From Xylogone sp. PMI_703 (Eukaryota > Ascomycota > Leotiomycetes), in the NCBI GenBank assembly GCA_021399445.1, contig JAJTUQ010000008.1:620001-684000 (forward strand): a stretch of 64,000 bases of DNA, read 5' to 3'. Made by a program: the position numbers and the translations under genes. Below the pieces are notes generated by a model that worked only from the letters and a program-made list of their open reading frames with translations, was not told the DNA's origin and ran no database searches. Of this stretch, positions 56,610 to 64,000 are shown piece by piece. Positions within the stretch are counted from its first letter, which is position 1, and every line of letters begins with the position of its first letter.

Positions 56610-57110
56610 GCGCAAACTGTGGAGGATTAGACGGTCCCAAGAGGATAGACAGTTTATTGTTTTGCTGTTCTGTTTAGATGGTTTTCTTGCATGCTCGAGC
56701 AGGCCTCGCAGCTAGTTATCATTGTTAGCCTTAATCTAATCTTAATGTTTAATCATATTCTCGGCACAACAGATGGGACATAGCAATGATTTACCTACGT
56801 GTTATCAGTGAGCAATATTCCGTGTGCATAAAAGCATTCCGTTCTTCGATTCCGCTGTCATCGAGCGTGATGGTCTTGCGACCAAGTGGAGACCAGTTCT
56901 CCTCTGAAACCTCTATATTTCCGTAGTGCTCGCTGCTCGACCTAATTCCATTCTATTTCGGAGCATGCTTGGACTCTTTCGATTCTGCCATCTCCCAATC
57001 CGTATCGACTCTCTAGTCTTTACTCCCTTGCCGGTGCACGATACCCACCCACTCGTGTGTCTTGTATTCACGGTGCGCATAGCTGTTTTCTGGAGATTCG
57101 GTCGGAAGCT
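56610..57110 (+). repeat. 3' flank of the pogo-like element, related to 7975-8230
   Basis: Ordered matches to 7975-8230 (GCAGGCCTCGCAGCTAGTTA; GATGGGACATAGCAATGAT; ATCGACTCTCTAGTCTTTAC). Either the untranslated 3' part of the element or host sequence duplicated with it. Confidence 0.5.
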
Positions 57111-58033
57111 AGGCTGGTGGGACTAGGTATTCCAATGCTTGGAGCATCTCGAAGACGTCAGTGGGGTCAAGGGACTGGCTCCGTTGCGATGATCGCTAGT
57201 GTTTGACAAGTCGTGTTGACTGCGCTTGTACGACACTCGATGGCCTCGATGGCGCCGGCATTGTGAGACCTGCGTGGATGGTAAGCACTGCAAAGCAACT
57301 TCATCAAGAGAACAAATGGCTGCTACTTTTGTGGCCTGACGCTATTGATACTGACATGAAGTGATGAAACGATCCTGAGTGACTATTCTTCCCTATTTGC
57401 AGGACTGGACAGGGACGAGAAAACGCTCCGCTGTCGTTCATGCAACAGAAACGAGAAGTGGTTTTGACAGGAGTGCATATCCCGAAAGACTTGCTTTCAC
57501 TAACTTAGCGAACCTTTAGTTAGCAAGAATTAGTGGTGAGTTACCGCATTCAGGACACGGCCCACCTAACCTAGCTGACATGTCGGTCGTCAACGCCTTA
57601 AGTTTAAGTTACCTTTGGCTTAGAAGCCGATCACGACAGCTCCATCGAATGCGCTTGTGTCCCGTTGGCTCTATGACAATGACTACCACAGGTTCGTAGT
57701 CAGCAGCACAGACAGGTGGGAGTTCAACCTTTGCTGGCCAACCCAAAACCAGAACAAGTTGCAAATTTAGCCGTGCCGACATTGCCACTGAGCTTCGCAC
57801 CCGTGATCTTGCGGCTGAGCTCTGTGACGAGTACCAACAACCCCACAGCCTCAAGCGCCCATCGGGTGCTCTTTGCAGCCTGCTCGATATGATCGATACT
57901 ATAATATCCTCGAAGCCTGAGAAGGTCGAGAGATATTTATCACTGCTCTGTGCTTCCTGGTTCGTCGCGATATCACACTTGTATTGCGGTCGGATTCGAC
58001 TAGTGTTTGCTTGTGCGAGAGCATGCTGATGCT
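57111..58033. other. upstream region of the NLR gene
   Basis: About 900 bp with no supported gene and no repeat seen elsewhere in the window. More GC-balanced than the stretch to its left. Presumed to hold the NLR promoter; no clear TATA box. Confidence 0.4.
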
Positions 58034-61000
58034 ATGATACGCTTGCTGAAGCGGTTACCAAACGGCGACATAGAGCTGAGTTCTTTCGACGATGACAGCC
58101 CTCCTCCGTATGCTATCCTATCACACACTTGGACCGAGGGTCAAGAAGTCACATATAATGAGCTGGTGTCCGATACACGCAAAGACAAGACTGGCTATGC
58201 CAAAATTCGCTTCTGTGTAGACAAGGCCGCCAAGGATGGACTGCAATATTCTTGGGTAGATACCTGTTGCATCGACAAGTCTACAAGCGATGAGCTCCAA
58301 GAGGCCATCAACTCAATGTTCCGCTGGTATCAGCGTGCAAGCAAATGCTATGTATACTTGTCAGATGTCCTGGTACCAGCAGAGGTTACTGATGCCCAAG
58401 CTTTTCGAATAACGTGGGTGGAAGCCTTTCGACGGAGCCGATGGTTTACACGGGGGTGGACATTGCAAGAGCTGATAGCACCACCTGCGGTTGAATTCTT
58501 CTCCCAAAATGGCAAACACTTGGGGAATCGGATCTCACTGGAGCAGGAAATCCATGAGATCACCAAGATCCCCATTGGAGCATTAAGAGGACAAAGACTC
58601 TCCGAGTTTAGCCCTGAAGAGCGAATGAGCTGGGTAGCAAATCGCACCACAACAAAGAAGGAAGATAGAGCATATTGTTTACTGGGAATTTTCGGGGTAT
58701 TTCTATCACTTATATATGGAGAGGGAGAAGAACATGCAACTGAGCGGTTGAGAGACGAAATAAAAAGGCGACAGGAAGGGCGAGGAACAGAAAGACTTCA
58801 AGACTTGACAGGTATGTTCTTTATACAGGCAAAGTAGCATTTCTCTTGTGAATATTCATATGACTAATGATATAGTCTTATCATCACTACCGTTTCCGCG
58901 AAACGAGTTCTTCATCGGACGAGAAGACGAGCTTAAATTCCTCGAACAATTTCTTCTTTCCAACACTCATCGGCGCATGACAATATGTGGTCTAGGAGGC
59001 TGTGGGAAATCAGCACTTGCCCTTGAGTTGGGATATCGGGCGCTGACGCAAATCGTCAAACGTCTCGTTTTCTGGGTGCCAGCTATTAGCCAAGAAAGTT
59101 TTGAGCTTGCGTATCGGGAGATTGGAATCCGCCTTCGTATACAAGGAATTACCGATGATAATGCGGATATCAAACAGCTTGTTAAAAGTGCATTGAATTT
59201 GGATAGCATGGGTCACTGGTTGATGATTGTTGACAATGCTGACGACCCTGGAGTCCTTATGGGGCGCAATCTGGGGTCAGGTCAACTTCGTGATTATCTC
59301 CCGTCCAACCCTCATGGCCAGATCATCTTCACTACACGAAGCAGGAAAGTTGCTGGAGATCTAACAGCGAGCAGTGTATTAGAGCTCAAGGATATGAGCG
59401 AAGCAGAGGCTCAACGGCTGCTGGAGCAGCGAATACCAAAGCAAGCATTGCATCATAACGAGAAGGCTGTTAACGAGTTGTTAAAGATGCTTGCCTATCT
59501 ACCACTTGCCATTGTACAGGCAGCTGCTTTTATAAACAATAACAGTATATCAGTATCCGGATACATATCGTTGTTCCAAGAAGCAGGTACCGAGGCCGAA
59601 CTCTTTGGCGAGCATTTCGAAGACTCCAGCAGATATCGAGAAATGGAAAGTACAATCGCAAAAACGTGGCATATCTCGTTTGATCAAATACGAAAGCAAG
59701 ACCCACTTGCTGCAGAATATCTTTCATTTATAGCGTGCATCGATCGCATTAACATTCCCCAGTCGCTGTTGCCTCCCGGAGGCTCTCTGGTGCAGCAAGT
59801 TAAAGCGGTCGGGACGCTAAAAGGATATGCATTTATTACAGAGCACCAACAAGCTTTACAAGAGCTAAAAAGCGAGAAGTTCTTTGATATGCACCGACTG
59901 GTCCACATGGCGTCAGAATGGTGGCTGGAGGGACATGATGAGCAGGCAGCTTGGACAGCCAAAACGGCGATGCGACTTGAGGAGCTAATTCCATATGGTG
60001 GGCATGAGGGGAAGGAAGCATGGACGACATACCTCCCTCACGCAATTCATGTGGCCGGGTTAGACGGCAGGTTGAACGAAATAGCAAGGGCTTCGCTTTT
60101 AGATCGGATAGGTCAATGTCAAGCAAGCCTAGGGCAATATTCAGCAGCGGAGAAGACGCACCGACAAGCTCTTTCATTACGAGAAAGAAGGCTGGGGAAG
60201 AAACATCGTGATACACTCGTAAGCATGAGTCAAGTCGCGGTAGCACTTGAGTACCAGGGAAAGTACCAGGCGGCAGAAGTGATGCAACGGAAGACGCTAG
60301 TGCAAAGCGAGGACGTACTTGGGCCGGAGCATCCAGACACCCTGATGAGTATGAGCAGGTTGGCGAGTGTACTGGACAGCCAAGGCAAGTACGAGGAGGC
60401 GGAATCAATGAACAGGCAGACGCTGGCACAAAGAGAGAAAGTGCTTAGGCCAGAGCATCCAGAGACACTGACGAGCATGAGTAACTTGGCGCTCGTGCTA
60501 AACAGGCAAGGTAAGTATAAAGAGGCGGAATCGATGAACGAGCAAACACTGGCGCAATATAAGAAGGTGCTTGGGCTCGAGCATCCAGATACGCTGACGA
60601 GCATGAACAACTTGGTGCTCGTGCTGGACAGGCAGGGTAAGTACGAGGAGGCGGAATCGATGAACAGGCAGACGCTGGCGCAGAGAGAGAAAGTGCTTGG
60701 GCCAGAGCATCCAGATACGCTGACGAGTATGAGCAATTTAGCACGAGTGCTGGACAACCAAGGCAAGTACAAGGAGGCAGAATCGATGAACAGGCAGACA
60801 TTGGCGTGGAGTGAGAAGGTGCTTGGGCTAGAACATCCAGACACACTGACGAGCATAAACAACTTGGCACGAGTGCTGGACAGCCAAGGCAAGTACGAGG
60901 AGGCAGAATCGATGCACAGACAGGAATTGGCACTGTGTGAGAAGGCGCTTGGGCCAGAGCATCCAGATACGCTGACGAGCATGAACAACTTGGCGCGAGT

Positions 61001-61769
61001 GCTGGACAGGCAAGGCAAGTATGAAGAGGCAGAATCGATGAACAGGCAGACGCTGGCACAGAGAGAGAAAGTGCTTGGGCCAGAGCATCCAGACACACTG
61101 ATGAGCATGAGTAACTTGGCGTTCGTGCTGGACAGGCAAGGCAAGTACGAGGAGGCGGAATCGATGAACAGGCAGACGCTGGCACAGAGAGAGAAAGTGC
61201 TTGGGCCAGAGCATCCAGATACGCTGACGAGCATGAGCAATTTGGCGGGAGTGCTAGACAGCCAAGACAAGTATGAGGAGGCGGAATCGATGAACAGGCA
61301 GACGCTGGCACAAAGAGAGAAAGTGCTTGGGCCAGAGCATCCAGACACACTGACGAGCATGAGTAACTTGGCGCTCGTGCTGGACAGGCAAGGCAAGTAC
61401 GAGGAGGCGGAATCGATGAACAGGCAGGAATTAGCAATAACTGAGAAGGTGCTTGGGCCCGAGCATCCGGACACGCTGACAAGCGTGCACAACCTTGCCT
61501 TCCTCCTTGCGAATCAGCAGCGGTACGATGAATCTACTGCTCTATATAAAAGGGCATGCGCTGGATATAACGCTGGTCTTGGAAACAATCATCCAACTAC
61601 ACGTACATGTCTTCAACATTATTCTGACATGCTTGCGTCACAGGGGCGAGAGGGCCTTGCTCGTCGCGCTGAGATACCTAATCATAGTAAGCAACGAGAT
61701 AAGGATTCCAAATTATCACGTGGCTTGGCTAAGATAGGCATAAAAGGCTTAAAGCTCTCTAGGAGCTGA
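58034..61769 (+). CDS. HET-NB-ARC-TPR NLR receptor, 2 exons, 1223 aa
   Basis: Exon 1 (58034-58811) and exon 2 (58876-61769) are joined by a 64-nt intron (GTATGT, TGACTAATG branch site, ATATAG) with matching phase. HET domain: about residues 1-235, with the conserved blocks AILSHTW (27-33), WVDTCCIDK (about 75-83) and GWTLQELIAP (about 137-146), then DRAYCLLGIFGV. NB-ARC: P-loop GLGGCGKS (298-305), Walker B WLMIVDNADD (about 373-382), sensor-type GQIIFTTRS, and the LAYLPLAI motif. From residue 699, about twelve 42-aa TPR units of the kinesin-light-chain type. In filamentous fungi HET-NLRs trigger cell death on recognising non-self and act in heterokaryon incompatibility; the ligand here is unknown. 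ATG at 58034 is the first ATG and fits HET family starts. No stop or frameshift. Confidence 0.92.
60192..61703 (+). repeat. 126-bp tandem TPR repeats, ~12 units
   Basis: Units start at 60192, 60318, 60444, 60570, 60696, 60822, 60948, 61074, 61200, 61326, 61452 and 61578. Consensus begins LGPEHPDTLTSMSNLA and ends in a Q-x-KYEEAESMNRQTLAQREKV-like block. Units 2-10 are nearly identical; units 1, 11 and 12 are diverged, as expected at array edges. Third codon positions are also highly conserved. Confidence 0.95.
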
Positions 61770-61937
61770 ATAGAAATTCATGTATCCAGCTCCGGACTGC
61801 CGTTGTAGATGTTCATTTCCAGTTTCAGCAGCTAACCATAAGGCGTTGTATTTCTCATCCTTGACGTCAAACAAATCTATCTTGGACTTTCAGGCTGTAT
61901 GGAAATCGCATCAGCAGTTTTCACCTGACTTTCTTAC
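61770..61937. other. 3' flank of the NLR gene
   Basis: Only about 170 bp separates the NLR stop from the proposed Helitron terminus; no recognisable terminator. Confidence 0.4.
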
Positions 61938-61954
61938 TAGATGCACATGAACCT

Positions 61955-61977
61955 GCGATCCAACTCAGGATCAGCAC
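61955..61977 (-). other. candidate Helitron 3' hairpin
   Basis: Stem GATCC/GGATC extended by TGC/GCA with one bulged base; 13 nt before CTAG on the minus strand. Confidence 0.45.
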
Positions 61978-62461
61978 AAGACATTAATTATGATGAGATA
62001 GAGATCAGCAGAGGTATCACGTGACAAATGCTGATAGACTTTCTACCTGCCTCAGCCACAGTTCCGGCTAGCCACACGCTTGGCACATGATTTACGAAAA
62101 GACGTAAAAATTAAGGTAATTATTATCGGAACTTGTAGAGTCATCTTCAGCTAACCAAAAGTCGTTAGCCCACTGAGGAGAAGTATCGTCCACCTTGGCG
62201 ATTATGCATGAACGAGAGTGCCAGCCTGCGGCTCACACGAAGCCTTCGTACTGCCAGTAGAGAGTCACGTGGTCATGATTCACACGTTGGATATACGCAA
62301 ATAGTGTTATTGGTTAAAGTAGTTGTGATTAGTGATAGGACTTGCCATCGACAAAAGAAAAACAGGGAATCTAGGTTAATGCGCCTCCTAGGTGGCATGT
62401 CATGTCCTCTAAAATAGAAGAAACACTACTTTCACCATACCTGTCACATAATTTTTTTGGA

Positions 62462-63401
62462 TCACCCCCTTCTCTTACGTGGAGTGATTGGGTCTCTCCC
62501 TTGACTCGGAAATCCAGAAACACATGGTTGTAACTTCCACAATTTAAGTAATCTGAAGGTTGGCCCGGATCTGTTATTAAAATTGTAACTTCCAAGCCAT
62601 GCCTGAACTGCGACTTTGTCACCTGCAGTAAAAGCGGAGGCTGGTAAGGCTGGTCCATCATCAGTGTCAGTAGTAGAAGTACCGTCAAATCCATCAGGGA
62701 ATGGGTCGCCGCTCTCGAAGGAATCTGACAAGAGCTCTGACTCAGGAATCTTGATCCTTAAAGGATTATTGACTGCATACCCTTCCCCACGATGGGACAG
62801 CAGGTCCTTCAAAATGTCCAGCGTCGACTCTTCTACTAGTAGTTGCAGAGAGAATTCTGGTTTTTCTGGACTAAAATGGTTCTCCGCAACTTTTAAGTTG
62901 AGAAAAGCGCCGAGCTCTCCTACAAGGATCATGCCAAACTTTACATGTGGGTGTTCATCAGTATATTTTTCCTCAGGGTCGTCGTATGATAGCCACTTCA
63001 TTGTTGTCCCTGGTATAAGGTCCCAACTGAGTGGAGGGATCAGATCTGCAAGGTTTTCCACAAAGATCTCTTGGTCGCGGAAGTATTTGATATTCGGCAC
63101 CCGACTTAGAGTCGATTGAGGAGGAGGGGTGGATGGCCTCTCCTGTTCTTTGTGGGATGGGGAAGGACCCTGAGGTGAGAGCGCACTTGTAGTACTAGGG
63201 CTCAATGTCTAGATAGTCGATCTCAGCGTGATAGATGGAGGTCACAGCAGACCTCTTACTACGAGGTAGCAAAGTCTTCAACGAACAACGTACCAAGTCT
63301 GTGTAGCTAGCCTCCTTTCCTAATTGTATATCAGGGTCTTCAGCCTCCTCGGAGCTTTCTCTAGCCCTCTTTCCTCGTCTGTCTCGTGTAATTATAGGCA
63401 T
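62462..63401 (-). CDS. Helitron-associated accessory protein, possible OB-fold
   Basis: The ATG at 63401 (MPIITRDRRGKRARESSEEA) opens a frame ending at 63195. A short intron (about 37 nt, GTGACC to CTATCTAG, near 63240-63204) would join it in phase to the long frame ending at 62462. The N-terminus is basic and acidic-rich. The middle holds NIKYFRDQEIFVENLADLIP and VKFGMILVGELGAFLNLKVA. Near the C-terminus, FTAGDKVAVQAWLGSYNFNN and GPTFRLLKLWKL resemble an OB-fold strand pair, as in single-strand-DNA-binding proteins carried by some Helitrons. The tail TPRKRRG is basic. The OB-fold call is by pattern only, and the intron is shorter than its neighbours, so a frameshift remains possible. Confidence 0.45.
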
Positions 63402-63678
63402 TTTCAAGGAGTTATAATCGGGGTATAGTCGTGACTCTTTGAGAAGCAACGTAAAAGATCAAAAGCAAATTTGAGGGCTTTGCTGTCCTTCACTGGTAAA
63501 ATAGAAAAGGATTTTAAAGTAGTGGAGGAAAGGAAGGATGGTAAGATTATTGAGGGAATAAAATCCTTTTTACCCCTCTTTTTGTGTTTGCTTTTTTGGG
63601 GGTTTGCTTTTTCCTATGGTTTTTGTGAAGTCAGGTAACGTGTGACCTTACTCTAAAAAGCAGATACGGTACGGGATA

Positions 63679-64000
63679 TTAAGAAGTCCACAATCGCAGT
63701 GTGTCTTGTTCGATATTCTCTAGACGCAACATTTCAATTTGGAGGTCCTTGTGAGGAGAAGCTTGGAGATCAGCAAGTGTAATTGGTTCTCGTAACCACA
63801 CTCCAGAGAGTGATCTCAATCTTCCTAGTTGGACATTTATCGAGGTCCATTTGTTGTGTTCACTAAGACCACGCTGAGCGGAAAATGTCAAATCGACAAT
63901 GAGGTTGTTAAATGTAGAACCTTGGCATTTGTAATCTGTGATTGCAAACCCCAGGGTTACTGGAACTTGATGCCTACGGAATGGTAGATTTGACATTTCA
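63679..64000 (-). CDS. Pif1-like Helitron helicase, C-terminal end (partial)
   Basis: The frame enters from the right edge and ends at 63679. FRRHQVPVTLGFAITDYKCQ continuing to GSTFNNLIVDL is the late Pif1/Rrm3/RecD helicase motif (TDYK-x-QG). NVQLGRLRSL, which follows, stands where LSR-type motif VI is expected. ATPase motifs and the Rep domain must lie beyond the window. In Helitrons this enzyme drives rolling-circle transposition. A ~280-bp AT-rich gap separates it from the accessory gene. Confidence 0.7.
   Translation of the reverse strand, partial: EMSNLPFRRHQVPVTLGFAITDYKCQGSTFNNLIVDLTFSAQRGLSEHNKWTSINVQLGRLRSLSGVWLREPITLADLQASPHKDLQIEMLRLENIEQDTLRLWTS

Larger units (their letters stand above)
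61938..64000 (-). mobile_element. 3' part of a Helitron, continuing past the right edge
   Basis: The minus strand carries the end of a Pif1-like helicase (64000-63679), then an accessory gene (63401-62462). Near 61938 it has a plausible 3' terminus: a hairpin (61955-61977; TGCTGATCC and GGATCGCA arms around a 6-nt loop, one bulge), 13 nt, then CTAG followed by host T. Helitrons end in a hairpin and CTRR and insert before T. About 500 bp of untranslated sequence (61942-62461) lies between. Confidence 0.55.

Noticed and set aside
58007..58033. NLR start nine codons upstream
   Set aside because: That frame begins with TTG; the first ATG is at 58034 and gives a normal HET-family N-terminus.
60230..61492. 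420-codon antisense ORF across the TPR array, plus a 345-codon one in another frame
   Set aside because: Both arise because the 126-bp unit lacks stops on the other strand in two frames; their sequences are just the repeat read backwards, with no start context or domain.
60192..61703. Regular 126-bp repeats as a CRISPR or satellite array
   Set aside because: Eukaryotic context, and the unit is an in-frame 42-aa TPR.
1..64000. Starship-type giant element carrying the NLR as cargo
   Set aside because: No tyrosine-recombinase captain (DUF3435) or other typical Starship gene was seen; the window could be interior to one, but nothing here supports it.
1..64000. tRNA or rRNA genes
   Set aside because: Isolated GGTTCGA-like strings (for example near 47608 and 49437) lack the rest of a tRNA fold; no rRNA sequence was recognised.

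Overview
The window looks like an accessory, transposon-rich stretch of a filamentous ascomycete (Pezizomycotina) chromosome. The evidence is short 35-95 nt GT-AG introns with CTAAC/CTGAC-type branch sites, a HET-domain NLR, fungal families (thaumatin-like, C2H2, F-box, Nrd1-type RNA-binding), and fungal hAT, pogo/Fot1, Helitron and LINE sequences. Genes are sparse and many are broken or duplicated. I could not assign a species. No rRNA, tRNA, CRISPR array or metabolite backbone gene was seen. All gene models are read by eye: an intron is proposed only where splice signals and codon phase both agree.

Layout. 0-5.5 kb: small coiled-coil or membrane ORFs, then the left arm of a ~2.4 kb inverted duplication whose other arm is at 46.2-48.6 kb. 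5.6-7.7 kb: two overlapping convergent small genes and a spliced pseudokinase with an apparent GC-AG intron. 9.1-10.0 kb: a divergent Hsp70-like gene. 10.8-12.1 kb: fragments of a WD40-type NLR, a GH18 chitinase and a pogo-like element. 12.9-16.0 kb: an intact six-exon C2H2 zinc-finger gene (912 aa), the most conventional gene here. 16-19.8 kb: MITE-like and dispersed repeats. 20.8-21.6 kb: an intact two-exon thaumatin-like gene, with an inverted, internally rearranged copy at 33.0-33.8 kb. 24.8-32.5 kb: mostly empty, with an unknown 202-aa gene, an F-box-like gene and a LINE relic. 35.5 kb: the captured 5' end of an Nrd1-like gene. 37.4-41.6 kb: a membrane-protein gene split by a 3,246-bp hAT element with matching TIRs and a perfect 8-bp target duplication. 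43.2-46.8 kb: a small accessory cluster (coiled-coil gene, broken gene, MADS-like gene, second coiled-coil gene). 48.8-51.6 kb: a WW plus PD-(D/E)XK gene and an unknown 412-aa gene. 55-56.6 kb: a pogo transposase with two lesions. 58.0-61.8 kb: an intact HET-NB-ARC-TPR NLR with near-identical 126-bp repeats. 61.9-64 kb: the 3' part of a Helitron on the minus strand.

Overall. The intact genes with readable functions are the NLR (predicted self/non-self recognition and cell death), the C2H2 factor, the thaumatin-like secreted protein, the WW-nuclease-fold protein and the MADS-like factor. Around them, pieces of the same accessory genes recur in several places and both orientations. This points to repeated segmental duplication, inversion and transposon-driven shuffling rather than to one operon-like system.
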